A DNA stretch of 64,000 bases, taken from NCBI GenBank assembly GCA_937141935.1, contig CAKZQS010000045.1, positions 1-64,000 of the forward strand, given 5' to 3'. The stretch comes from an uncultured Ectothiorhodospiraceae bacterium. GTDB lineage: Bacteria; Pseudomonadota; Gammaproteobacteria; Nevskiales; Oceanococcaceae. Position 1 is the first letter of the stretch, and each line of letters begins with the position of its first letter. This document shows, piece by piece, positions 45,103 to 54,300 of the stretch. The notes beneath the pieces were generated by a model. It made no database searches, was not told where the DNA came from, and saw nothing but the letters and a program-made list of their open reading frames with translations. A program made the position numbers and the translations under genes.

Positions 45103-45114
45103 TGCCGAAGGTCA
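45103..45114. promoter_or_regulatory. TGCCGAAGGTCA motif upstream of the FN3/beta-helix operon
   Basis: A copy of the recurrent motif, identical over its 12 bases to the copy at 23574. It lies 62 bases before the FN3-like lipoprotein start and next to the end of the GT4 gene. Confidence 0.45.
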
Positions 45115-45122
45115 CCGCTGTC

Positions 45123-46295
45123 TCAGAAGCGCGACAAGTCCTTGTACAGACTGAGATATTCCGCGGCCTGACGGGGCAGGTCATAGGCCCGTACGACGCG
45201 CTGCGCAGCCCGCTCCACGCGGGCCTCGACGGCCGCGCCACCGGCCAGAATCTCACGCAGCGGGGCCTGCGCGGCAGCCGCCTCGGACCCGGCCGGCAGC
45301 AACCAGCCCGCGGCCCCCTGCTCCAGCACCTCGGGCACGCCGCCCACGGCCTGGGCCAGCACCGGCACGCGCAGCGCCATGGCCTCAAGCACCGCGGTCG
45401 GCAGCCCCTCGTGGCGCGAGGTCAGCAGCAGCACCCGCGCGCGGCCCAGCCAGGCCGCTGGGCGCTCCTGGAAGCCGGCGAAATGCACATTGCTCAGGCC
45501 ATCCCGCCGCACCTGCGCCTGCAACTCCTCGCGCAACGCGCCATCGCCCACCAGCACGAAGCGCTGCTCGGGCAGCGCGGCGGCCAGGGCCAGCACGCGA
45601 TCCGGCCGCTTGACCGGCGCCAGACGGCCCAGAAAGATTGCGGCACCCGCGGCTGCGTCGGCCGCCGGCGTCGGCGCCTGCGCGGCCTCGCGCACCGCCG
45701 CGACGTCGATGGCGTTCTCGATGACCCGTGGCGCCCGCCAGCCTTGCGCGCGCAGCCGCTGCGCCAGATCCGCGCTGACCGCCACGCAGCCCTGCTGCAG
45801 GCGCTCGCCCACCCAGCGGTCCAGCCACAGGCGCAGGCGGCGCCAGTCCCAGCGGCCCGGCGACTGCTCGACATCGCCGTGCACGGTCCGCAGGCACAGC
45901 GGCACGCCGGCTGCCTTCGCCGCCAGCGCGCCCAGGATGTTCTCCTTATAGCGGTGCGTATGCAGCACCTGCGGCCGCCAGTCGCGCAGGCAGCGATGGA
46001 TGGCCCGCAGCAGGGCCGGCGCGCTCAAAACGAGCTCGTCCAGCAGGCGGACTTCGATGCCGGCGGCGGCCAGCCGTTCGGCCAGCGCGCCGCGGTTGCA
46101 GACGATGGCCCGCACCCGCCAGCCAGGCACCGCCGCCTGCGCCCGGCAGAGCCCGTAGACCTGCTGCTCGGCGCCCGCCCACAGGTCGCCGGAGACCAGA
46201 TGCACGACTAGACGCACGGGTTGTTGCGCGCCCGGGGCGGCTGCCGGGATCGTGGCGGCACCTTCCTGATCCGAGGCCCTCGGAGTTGCGCCCAT
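45123..46295 (-). CDS. GT4 family glycosyltransferase
   Basis: A 390-residue GT-B enzyme. LVVHLVSGDLWAGAEQQVYG is the acceptor-side loop, then VLHTHRYKENILG and VIENAIDV. The donor half has AIFLGRLAPVKRPDRVLAL and RHEGLPTAVLEAMALRVP. The ATG at 46295 has AGGA upstream and shares its CATG with the ATG of the divergent GT2 gene; an ATG six bases earlier is possible. It ends just before the recurrent motif at 45103. Confidence 0.87.
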   Translation of the reverse strand: MGATPRASDQEGAATIPAAAPGAQQPVRLVVHLVSGDLWAGAEQQVYGLCRAQAAVPGWRVRAIVCNRGALAERLAAAGIEVRLLDELVLSAPALLRAIHRCLRDWRPQVLHTHRYKENILGALAAKAAGVPLCLRTVHGDVEQSPGRWDWRRLRLWLDRWVGERLQQGCVAVSADLAQRLRAQGWRAPRVIENAIDVAAVREAAQAPTPAADAAAGAAIFLGRLAPVKRPDRVLALAAALPEQRFVLVGDGALREELQAQVRRDGLSNVHFAGFQERPAAWLGRARVLLLTSRHEGLPTAVLEAMALRVPVLAQAVGGVPEVLEQGAAGWLLPAGSEAAAAQAPLREILAGGAAVEARVERAAQRVVRAYDLPRQAAEYLSLYKDLSRF

Positions 46296-47424
46296 GACCA
46301 TCCTGTTGCTACTGCTGTTGATCGGTTGCGGCTATAGCTACTTTTTGTACCCGCTGCTGCTGCGGGCGCTGCTGCGGCACCCGCCCCCGCAGGGCGAGGA
46401 GCCGGCCGAGCTGCCGCGGCTCAGCGTCATCATCACCGCTTATAACGAAGAAGAGCGGATCGCCGCGAAGATCGAGGATACGCTGGCACTGGATTACCCT
46501 GCCGAGCGGCTCGAGCTGATGGTCTGCTCGGATGCCTCCGACGACGCCACCGACACCATCGTCGGCCGCTACGCCGATCAGGGCGTGCGCTTGGTGCGCG
46601 CGACCGAGCGCCGCGGCAAGGAGCACGCCCAGCTGCTGGGCATCCGCGCCGCGCAGGGCGAAATCCTGGTCTTTACCGATGTCGCCACCCGCATCGGCCG
46701 CGACAGCCTGCTGCGGCTTGTGCGCTATTTCACCAACCCGCAGATCGGCGCGGTGTCCAGCGAAGACCGCTGCCTGGGCGCCGACGGCCGGGTGCAGGGC
46801 GAAGGCGCCTATGTGCGCTATGAAATGTGGCTGCGCGGGCTGGAGTCGCGGGCCGCGGGCTTGGTCGGCCTGTCCGGCTCCTATTTCGCCGCCCGCCGCG
46901 AGATTTGCGAGACCGAGTGGGACATCGCCGCTCCGAGCGACTTCAACACCGCGATGGCCTGCGCACGCCATGGCCTGCGCGCGATCAGTGCGCCGGACAT
47001 CCTGGGCTATTACCCCAGCATCGCCGACGAGCGCCGCGAGTACGCGCGCAAGCACCGCACGGCCCTGCGCGGCATGACGGCGCTGCGCCGCCACCCCGAC
47101 TTCCTCTCGCCGCGCCGCTACGGCCTGTTCGCCTTCCAGCTGTTCAGCCACAAGATCATGCGCTGGGCGGTGCCCTGGTTCATGCTGGCCACGCTGCTGC
47201 TCAGCGGCGCGATGATGGCCGGCGGTTCGGCCTTCGCGACCCTGGTCTTCTGCGGCGAGCTGGCCTTCCTGGCGCTGGCCGCGCTGGGCGCGCTGACCCG
47301 CAAGCTGCCCGGCAGCGCCCGGCTGCCCTATTACTTCACTCAGGTGAACCTGGCGCTGGCCAATGCCGCCGTCTCGCTGGCCCGCGGCCAGACGATGGTG
47401 ACCTGGCAGCCCTCACGGCGCTAA
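46294..47424 (+). CDS. GT2 family glycosyltransferase, membrane type
   Basis: A 376-residue GT-A enzyme. It has an N-terminal helix (TILLLLLLIGCGYSYFLYPL), SVIITAYNEEERI, CSDASDDATD, LVFTDVATRI, GSYFAARREI, and three C-terminal helices. DxD and the acceptor-side EDR are visible. It resembles poly-GlcNAc/EpsH-type or ICA-like transferases. GGAG precedes the ATG. It is followed after 18 bases by the DegT-like aminotransferase gene. Confidence 0.88.
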   Translation: MTILLLLLLIGCGYSYFLYPLLLRALLRHPPPQGEEPAELPRLSVIITAYNEEERIAAKIEDTLALDYPAERLELMVCSDASDDATDTIVGRYADQGVRLVRATERRGKEHAQLLGIRAAQGEILVFTDVATRIGRDSLLRLVRYFTNPQIGAVSSEDRCLGADGRVQGEGAYVRYEMWLRGLESRAAGLVGLSGSYFAARREICETEWDIAAPSDFNTAMACARHGLRAISAPDILGYYPSIADERREYARKHRTALRGMTALRRHPDFLSPRRYGLFAFQLFSHKIMRWAVPWFMLATLLLSGAMMAGGSAFATLVFCGELAFLALAALGALTRKLPGSARLPYYFTQVNLALANAAVSLARGQTMVTWQPSRR

Positions 47425-47442
47425 GCCACGGCGGGCGCAAGC

Positions 47443-48552
47443 ATGCTCTGGCGCATGACGCCGCCGGCGGGCGAGCCCTGCCGGCTGTCCACCGTGGCCG
47501 GCCACACCGGCCTGGGCGCGCTCTACCCGGCGCAGGCGGTGCTGCTGACCGACAGCGGCAGCAGCGCATTGCAGCTGGCGCTGCGCGCCGCGCTGGCCCG
47601 GCATGACAGCCGCCGCCCGGAGGTGATCCTGCCAGCCTATGGCTGCCCGCATCTGGTCGCCGCCGTGTACGCGGTCGGCGCGCGGCCCCGCCTGGCCGAC
47701 CTGCGCGCCGAATCGCCGCGCATGAGCCTGCAGGCGGTGCGCGCCTTGCTCAGCCCCGACACCGTGGCCGTCATCGCGGCGCATTTTTGCGGCATTCCGG
47801 AAGATCTGCCGGGGCTGCGCAGCCTGCTGCCCGGCGCCGTGAGCCTGATCGAGGACAGCGCCCAGGCGCTGGCCTTGCAGCCGCAGGCCCCGCCCCCCGG
47901 CGTGCAGGCCACCGTGCTCAGCTTTGGCCGCGGCAAGCCGCTGACCCTGCTGGGTGGGGGCGCCCTGCTCAGCGCCGACCCCGCCTTCGCCCAGGCGGCA
48001 CGCGCGGCGCTGCCCGGCGCGCCGCCAGCGGGCGACGCGCGCGGCCTGCGGCTGCGCGCCGCCGCCTACAACCGGCTGCGCCACCCGCTGCTTTATGGCC
48101 TGCTCGAGCGCTTGCCGCTGGGCCTGGGCCAGACCCGCTATCGGCCGCTGGCACCGCCCGCGCCGCTGGATGCCGCGCGCGCCGCCGCCCTGCCGGGGGC
48201 GCTGGCACGCTGGCAGGCCACGCCACCGCCGCTGTGGCGGCCGCGCCTGCCCTCCCGCTGTGTGGATCTGCCGCGTCAGTGCCACGCGCCCGGGCCCTGG
48301 CTGCGCTACCCGATCCTGGCCGCGAGCCCCACCGATGCCGTGGCCACGCTGGCGCGGCTGCGGGCCGCCGGCATCGGTGCCACCCGCATGTATGGTGCCG
48401 CCCAGCCGGACCTCGCCGACATGCCGCAGGCGCTGTCGCAACCGGGGCTGACGGCGGCGCGCGACTTCGCTGGCCGCCTGCTGACCCTGCCCTGCCACAG
48501 CGAGATCGACCGCGCCGCGCGCGCCCGCATCGAGGCCGCCCTGCACGACTGA
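47443..48552 (+). CDS. DegT/DnrJ/EryC1-type aminotransferase
   Basis: A 369-residue PLP enzyme of the sugar-aminotransferase family: DSGSSALQLAL, VILPAYGCPHLVAAV, AHFCGIPEDLPGL, LIEDSAQALAL (Asp138) and SFGRGKPLTLLGGGAL with Lys165 for the PLP Schiff base. It would make an amino sugar (for example a 3- or 4-amino sugar), which matches the FemAB-like and deacetylase genes of the locus. An ATG five codons in is an alternative start. It ends the EPS region. Confidence 0.85.
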   Translation: MLWRMTPPAGEPCRLSTVAGHTGLGALYPAQAVLLTDSGSSALQLALRAALARHDSRRPEVILPAYGCPHLVAAVYAVGARPRLADLRAESPRMSLQAVRALLSPDTVAVIAAHFCGIPEDLPGLRSLLPGAVSLIEDSAQALALQPQAPPPGVQATVLSFGRGKPLTLLGGGALLSADPAFAQAARAALPGAPPAGDARGLRLRAAAYNRLRHPLLYGLLERLPLGLGQTRYRPLAPPAPLDAARAAALPGALARWQATPPPLWRPRLPSRCVDLPRQCHAPGPWLRYPILAASPTDAVATLARLRAAGIGATRMYGAAQPDLADMPQALSQPGLTAARDFAGRLLTLPCHSEIDRAARARIEAALHD

Positions 48553-48764
48553 TCGACGCCGTTGCGGCAAGCCCGATCACCATGACGGCGCGCATTGTCG
48601 GCGACTGGTAACGCCAAAGTCGCCACCTGCCAACACAAGAATCGTTCTGCTGACAACGCTCTCGGCCTTTTCACGCGCAAAGCGTCTGCCCTAGCAGACA
48701 CTATCCCCCGAATGACCGCGCTTGCAGCGTGGGTTTTCATTCTAAGTCGTTGTTTATAAAGGAT

Positions 48765-48779
48765 TGGCACAGCGTTTGC
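48765..48779 (+). promoter_or_regulatory. Sigma-54 promoter before the YggT-like gene
   Basis: TGGCACAGCGTTTGC has consensus -24 and -12 elements with correct spacing, 67 bases before the ATG at 48846. It is almost identical to the box before csbD. Confidence 0.78.
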
Positions 48780-48845
48780 CCTGGAAGTGAGGAAAACGCC
48801 CTGGGCCCTTGCTGCCCCGAACCGAAAGTCCACCTGGGAGGACTT

Positions 48846-49322
48846 ATGAACGCCAACACACCGCATAACCCGACAGCCTTCGACGCCGACAGCGATGCGC
48901 CCACGCGGCCGCAGCCGTCGCCGCAGGGGTCTACGCAACGGTCAGGGCGCAGCCGCGTGCTGCGCCATGTGCGCACGACGATGCGCTTTGTCGATCTGGG
49001 CTTTTACGCCCTCTACGGGCTGATCCTGCTGCAAATCGCCCTGGAAGGCCTGGGCGCGCGCGACGGCAATGCCTTCAAGCAATTCCTGGACCGGGTCTCC
49101 GCGCCCTTCCTCGACCCCTTCCGCGGCCTGCTGCAGGACCCGGCGATGGAGAACCACCAGGTGATGCTGTCCTTCATTGCCGCGCTGATCATCTATGCGC
49201 TGCTGCAGGGCCTGATCCGGAAAACCGTGGGCGTGATCGTCGCGACCACGCTGCAATCCACGAGCGCAAAGGCGCAGGTCCAGCCGCGCTCGACCTGGGC
49301 CGAGTCCGAGCGGCTGTCCTGA
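48846..49322 (+). CDS. YggT-like integral membrane protein
   Basis: A 158-residue protein with a disordered N-terminal 40 residues. Two transmembrane helices follow (FVDLGFYALYGLILLQIALEG and VMLSFIAALIIYALLQGLI), joined by a YggT-type loop FLDRVSAPFLDPFRGLLQD. YggT proteins act in osmotic or cell-envelope homeostasis; function here is unknown. GGAGGAC lies before the ATG. It is likely RpoN-dependent, and the small TM protein at 49420 may be in the same transcript. Confidence 0.78.
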   Translation: MNANTPHNPTAFDADSDAPTRPQPSPQGSTQRSGRSRVLRHVRTTMRFVDLGFYALYGLILLQIALEGLGARDGNAFKQFLDRVSAPFLDPFRGLLQDPAMENHQVMLSFIAALIIYALLQGLIRKTVGVIVATTLQSTSAKAQVQPRSTWAESERLS

Positions 49323-49419
49323 GCGCCGACGGCGTCCGCGACCCGCCTGCCGATTTCAACCCCAAGCGGTCGCGACCTCAACCGAGGTCCCAACCGCGAA
49401 ACACCCCAAGGAGTTCGTT

Positions 49420-49641
49420 ATGGAAACCAAGACCGAAAACCGCGGCAACAGCAATGTCGCCATCGTGGCCATTCTGGCCGTCGTGATCCTCGCCGCGGGC
49501 GGGATCTACATGTTCACGCAGGGTGAGCCCAGCGAGGGGGCGCAAAACAGCGCGCCGGCCCAGCAGGAAGAGGACTCCGGCTTCTCCTTCGAATACCAGG
49601 ATGACGACGGCGAAGGCGTCAAGTTCGAGGGCGACGGCTGA
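49420..49641 (+). CDS. Small single-pass membrane protein with acidic tail
   Basis: A 73-residue protein: a short polar head, one hydrophobic helix (NVAIVAILAVVILAAGGIYMF) and an Asp/Glu/Gly-rich tail, of which about 20 acidic residues face one side. AAGGAG precedes the ATG. It may be a lipid- or protein-binding accessory of the YggT-like protein. The family is not recognised. A terminator follows. Confidence 0.75.
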   Translation: METKTENRGNSNVAIVAILAVVILAAGGIYMFTQGEPSEGAQNSAPAQQEEDSGFSFEYQDDDGEGVKFEGDG

Positions 49642-49670
49642 TCCACCCCCGCTTCCGTTGACCCCTGGGT

Positions 49671-49703
49671 CGCGGCGAGGCCAGCCCCGCCGCGGCCTTT
49701 TTT
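49671..49703 (+). terminator. Intrinsic terminator
   Basis: CGCGGCG, a ten-base loop, CGCCGCG, then GCC and six T residues. Confidence 0.8.
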
Positions 49704-50236
49704 GTGCCCGTCGCTCTGCCGTGCGGGCCTCGCTTCGAGGTCGCGCCGCCGGGTATGCAGCCCGCCGCCCATCCTCAGCGCGGGTAGCGCGGCCGCACGG
49801 CACCTGGTGCCGCCACCGAACATCGCGGCGTCCATCGCGCCCCTGCACGGCAGGTCTAGCCCAAACCCGAACCCCTTCGACATGCCGCGGGTGCGGCCCG
49901 CCCCGCGCGCGGATGCGGCCACGCCCCGTGCACGGCGGCAGCGAGTCGCGGCACCTGGAATCCAGGGCCAAGAGCCAGGCTCGCGATACCGGGTGACGAA
50001 GCAGTGTCAGGATCCAGGGCCGCGAACCATCCGCACTGGCGGCTACCGAAGCCCGGTATCGCGACCCTCGATCGCGGCCTTGGATGGCTACCCGGCATTG
50101 CGCCCCGAAATCGCGACTTTGCGTGGCGGCGCTGGGGCGGGAGACCGGACGCCGCTGCGCACGGCGCGGCGCTCGGCCCTCAGGCCGGCCCTATGCGGCA
50201 ATGCCGCGCCCCGCCGCGCTTCGAAGAACCTGGGGG
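49704..50236. other. 533-bp region without a gene, holding a 12-bp inverted repeat
   Basis: No coding region can be supported. CGCGATACCGGG at 49982-49993 is the inverse of CCCGGTATCGCG at 50052-50063, enclosing 58 bases. ATCCAGGGCC occurs twice nearby. It could be a decayed gene or an extragenic palindromic element. Confidence 0.5.
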
Positions 50237-50264
50237 CAAAAAAAAACGACGCCCGGGGGCGTCG
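50237..50264 (-). terminator. Intrinsic terminator of the EF-hand gene at 50387
   Basis: On the minus strand CGACGCCC pairs with GGGCGTCG across a two-base loop, followed by nine T residues. Confidence 0.88.
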
Positions 50265-50386
50265 CTCAACAAAGTGGCGCTCCCGGAGCAGGAGCGACGA
50301 CCGGGCGAAATCGTCTGAACTCCGGGAGCGCCTGTTGACTGGGGGGCGGCACACGACCCACGCGGGGCCGTGTGCCGGGGCAGGAC

Positions 50387-50782
50387 TTAGTAGTCGAAGC
50401 CGTAGTCGATCGGGCTTTCCTCGGTGTCCAGCGCCTCGTCGTTATCGACGCCGAGGCCGTCGCTGCTTTCCGGGGTGTCGATCGGGTCGTCCTCGATCTC
50501 GAACTGGGCGAATTCACCCTCGTCGAGCACGCCGTCTTCGTTGACATCCAGGTCACCGAAGTCCGCATCCACGCCGGCATCGGCGGTGGCTTCGTCCTTG
50601 CTGATCTGGCCGTCGCCGTTGGCATCGATGTCGGCCATCGTCGGCGCGCTCATCGAGGTCTGGGCGTCACCACCAGCTTGCGGATCCATCATGTCGCCTT
50701 CAGCGAAGGCGGCACCGGCGAAACCCAGCGCACCAATGGCGATGGCAATCGGACTCAGTTTGAAGCGGTTATTGCGTTGCAT
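50387..50782 (-). CDS. Exported EF-hand calcium-binding protein
   Basis: A 131-residue protein. The signal peptide is SPIAIAIGALGFAGAAFA. Two EF-hand loops, DIDANGDGQISKDE and DLDVNEDGVLDEGE, have Asp at 1, 3 and 5 and Glu at 12. The acidic C-terminus ends in YGFDY. It should bind calcium in the periplasm or at the surface. AAGGAG precedes the ATG and a consensus sigma-54 promoter lies 54 bases upstream. It is monocistronic with its own terminator. Confidence 0.85.
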   Translation of the reverse strand: MQRNNRFKLSPIAIAIGALGFAGAAFAEGDMMDPQAGGDAQTSMSAPTMADIDANGDGQISKDEATADAGVDADFGDLDVNEDGVLDEGEFAQFEIEDDPIDTPESSDGLGVDNDEALDTEESPIDYGFDY

Positions 50783-50835
50783 TACAGACTCCTTAGGGGG
50801 GAAGTGTCAGTGCCTCTCGGGCTGACTGGACTGTC

Positions 50836-50850
50836 GCAACCGGCGTGCCA
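50836..50850 (-). promoter_or_regulatory. Sigma-54 promoter of the EF-hand gene
   Basis: The minus strand reads TGGCACGCCGGTTGC, a full consensus match including the G after CAC. It lies 54 bases before the start at 50782. Confidence 0.78.
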
Positions 50851-51318
50851 ATGCCGCGCAAATGCCGTCATGCCGGGTTTTTCGCGGTCGCGCGGCGGCG
50901 CTCATGGCCCGACAAGGCCGCGTTAGGGGCCTGGCGGCCGCGAAAGTGTGTGCTTTCGACCACAACTGCGCCGCGGGCCGCGCGTGCAATTCGCGACAGA
51001 CGGCGCCCAGGCCCCGCATGGCGCACCGCAGCGGCGGCAAAGCGCTGTCGCGCCAACGCAACACAGCGCCCGCAAAGCTGCGCGGAGGCGGCCGATTCCG
51101 CCGCCCCGGGCCCCGTGGCCACGGCCGCGGCGGCGGCGCAAGCCCATGACCCCACTGCAAAGCCGGCGCGGCATGACCAAGGTCATGTTGTTTGCCGCGG
51201 CGCAGGCGCGTCAGATGGCGCTCCGTTTTGTCGACCGGGCCCATATGGAGGGAAGCAGGCACACGATCCGGCGACGGCCGGGCTTTGGCCTGCGTGCGCC
51301 GCGGCTTAGGATGCCGAT
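50851..51318. other. 468-bp divergent intergenic region with one TGACCAAGGTCA motif
   Basis: No gene is supported. The perfect-core motif TGACCAAGGTCA is at 51174-51185, 134 bases before the hybrid-kinase start. A GAAAG/CTTTC mini-hairpin lies near 50941-50958. Confidence 0.6.
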
Positions 51319-54300
51319 ATGCACGGCATTCTGATCGCGCTGCGCGACGCCGAGCGTCGCGAGGCCTTCGCCTCCACCCTGGCCCGAGCCGGGTGGCCGG
51401 TCGCGGCCTGCGCGGACGTTGAGGCGGCGGCGCAGATCCTCGGCGCCGAGCAGACGGCCCTGCTGATCGGCGATGCCCGCAGCCTGCGCGGCGAGGAGGA
51501 CGACCCGGACCTGCTCACGGCCGCCGGCCACCGCGGCCTGCCCTGCCTGCTGCTGGGTGGAATCGACGCGCCCGACCAGGACGCCGCGCCGGCCGCCTCA
51601 TGCCATGTCCTGCCGGGCGACCCCGATGCGCAAGCGCTGCTGGACGCCGTGCGCGGCCTGCTGCCGGAGCCACCGGCCCCGCCAGCCGCGGCGGACGGCG
51701 CCGAGGACGACGCAGAAGCCAACGCAGGCGACGAGGCCGGCGACGAGGCCATGCCCGGGCTGGCCGACGAGGCGCCGGCGCGCTTGCTCTGCTGCGGCCT
51801 CGGGGCCGAGTCGGCGGCCACGCTGGCCCGTGACCTGGGGCCGCTGAGCGAGGGCCTGGAGACCTGTGCCGACGGGGCGGCGCTGCGTGCGGCGCTGGCC
51901 CGTGGCCCGGCCGCGCTGCTGCTCCTGGGCCCCGCGCTGGCCGCGCAGGCACAGGAGCTGCTGGCCCACGTGCGCGACGCCGCCTTGCTGCAAAGCCTTC
52001 CGGTCGTGGTGCTGTGGCCGGATACGCCCCCGCCCTGGGAGGCGCTCTTCGCCGCCGGCGCCAGCGATGTGCTGCCCGCCGCAGTCGCCGGGGCGGAGCT
52101 GGCGGCGCGCCTGCGCGGCCATCTGCAGCGCCGCCTGCAAGCAGCCGAGCAGGCGGCGGCCAGCGCCGCCAGCCAGTACGGCCTGGGGCAAGCCCGCACC
52201 GCCACCGGCCCGGCGCCCACGCCGACGCACGCCGCGGAGACCGCCCGCGCCGACGCGGTGAGCGCGGAGGCGCGCACGCTGGCCGAGGCCAACCGCGAGC
52301 TGGAGCGCAAGAACCGCGAACTGGACGAGGCCCGTGGCCAGGCCCTGGCGGCGGCCAGCAACCGCTCGGCCTTCATCGCCAATATTTCGCACGAGATCCG
52401 CACGCCGCTGAACGCGGTGCTGGGCATGATCGAGTTGCTTGGCGAGACCGAACTGAACCGCGAGCAGCGCGAGTGGCTGCACCTGGTCGAACACAGCGGC
52501 CAGCAACTGCTGCACCTGGTGCGCGACGTGCTCGACTTCAGCAAGATCGAAGCCGGCGAGATCACCGTCAACGACGAGCCCTTCGACATCACCGACTGTG
52601 TCGAGGACGCGGTGACGCTGACGGCCTTCCAGTCCCAGCAGCAGGGCGTGGAGGTCGCTTATGACATCGGCGATGGCGTGCCCGCACAACTGCTCGGCGA
52701 CGGCTGGCGCGTACGCCAGATCCTGTTGAACTACCTGCAGAACGCCATCAAGCATGGCCGCGGCGGTCAGATCGAGGTGCGCATCACGCGGCACCCGGCG
52801 CCGGATGGGCAGGCTTTCATCCGTTTCTGCGTGCGCGACGACGGCCCCGGCATCCCCGAGCAGCAGTTGCGCCAGCTGTTCCAGCGCTTCAGCCAGCTCG
52901 CCGGCGGCGAACGCACCGACGGGGCCGGCCTGGGGCTGGCCATCAGCCGCCACCTGGCCGAGCTGATGGGCGGCCGCGTCTGGGGCAGCAGCGAGATGGG
53001 CGAGGGCTCGGCCTTTTACCTGGAACTCCCCGCACGCGAGGCGGCCTCGCCGCCCTCGCCGGAGGAGGAAGCGCAGCGGCGCTTCCTTGCGGGCCGGCGC
53101 GTGCTGGTCGCCGAACGCCAGCCGCTGACGCGGCAGCGGCTGCAGGGGCTGTTGCGGGGCTGGGGCGCCACCGTCGTCTGTGCCGAATCCGGCGAGGACG
53201 TGCTGACCCTCTTTGGCCGTGGCGAAGGCTTCGCCCTCGCGCTGATCGACCAGCAGTTGCCGGACATGGACTGCGAGGAGCTGGCCGGCGAGCTGCGCGG
53301 CAGCGGCCGCGCCGGCGACTGCGTGCTGCTGCTGGGCACCGGCATGGGCGATGCCAGCAGCTGCCCGCAGGACTATCGCGAGCGGTACAGCAAGCCGCTG
53401 CGACGGGCGGCGCTGCGGGCCACGCTCCAGGCGGCCCTGGGCCTGGGTGAGGGCCAGCCACGGCGCGATGGTGACCGCTTCGCACGGATGATGCGCTGGC
53501 TCTGGCCCGGCTTCGACAAGCGCGGGCTGGAGGCGCGCGACGGCCCGGCGCAGCGGGTGCTGCTGGTCGAGGACAACAAGCCCAACCAGCAGGTGGTCTC
53601 GCTGATGCTGCAGAGCCTGGGGGTGGAGGTGCGGCTGGCCGAGCACGGCCAGCAGGCGCTGCAGCAGCTGGATGAGCGGCCGGCCGACGTGGTGTTGATG
53701 GACATCAACATGCCGGTCATGGACGGCATCACGGCCGCCAAGGAAATCCACGACCGCCGCTGGCCCGGGGGCCGGCCCTACATCATCGCGCTGTCCGCCG
53801 ACCCCGCCCAGGACGACTCGCGGCTGCGCGACAGCGGCCTGATGGACGATTACCTGATGAAGCCAGTCGGCCGGGAGGCCTTGCAGCAGGCGCTGCAGCG
53901 GGCCCGCGGCGAGGACCGGGACGCGGAGCCGCCGCAGCCGGCCGCCGCGCCAGGCGGGACCGGCCTGCCGCAGGAGGCGCCGGAGGTCCTGCACAAGCTG
54001 GGCGCCGAGCTGGGCACGGCCGCCCTGGCCAGCATGCTGCAAACCTATGCGGACGACCTGCCCGAGCAGTTACGCACCGCCCGCAACGCGGCGGCCCGCG
54101 GCGACGTGCGCGAGCTGCGCCGGGTGTTTCATTCCACCAAGTCCAGCAGCCGCTTTTACGGCGAGGACGCGCTCAGCGACCTGTGCCAGCGCCTGGAGGG
54201 GCGCTGCCAGCGGCTGGGCCGCGGCCGCCTGGGTGAGTTGCTGGGCGAATTCGAGACGGCCTGCGCGGAGTCGGAGGCGCGGATGCGTGCCCTGCTGCCG

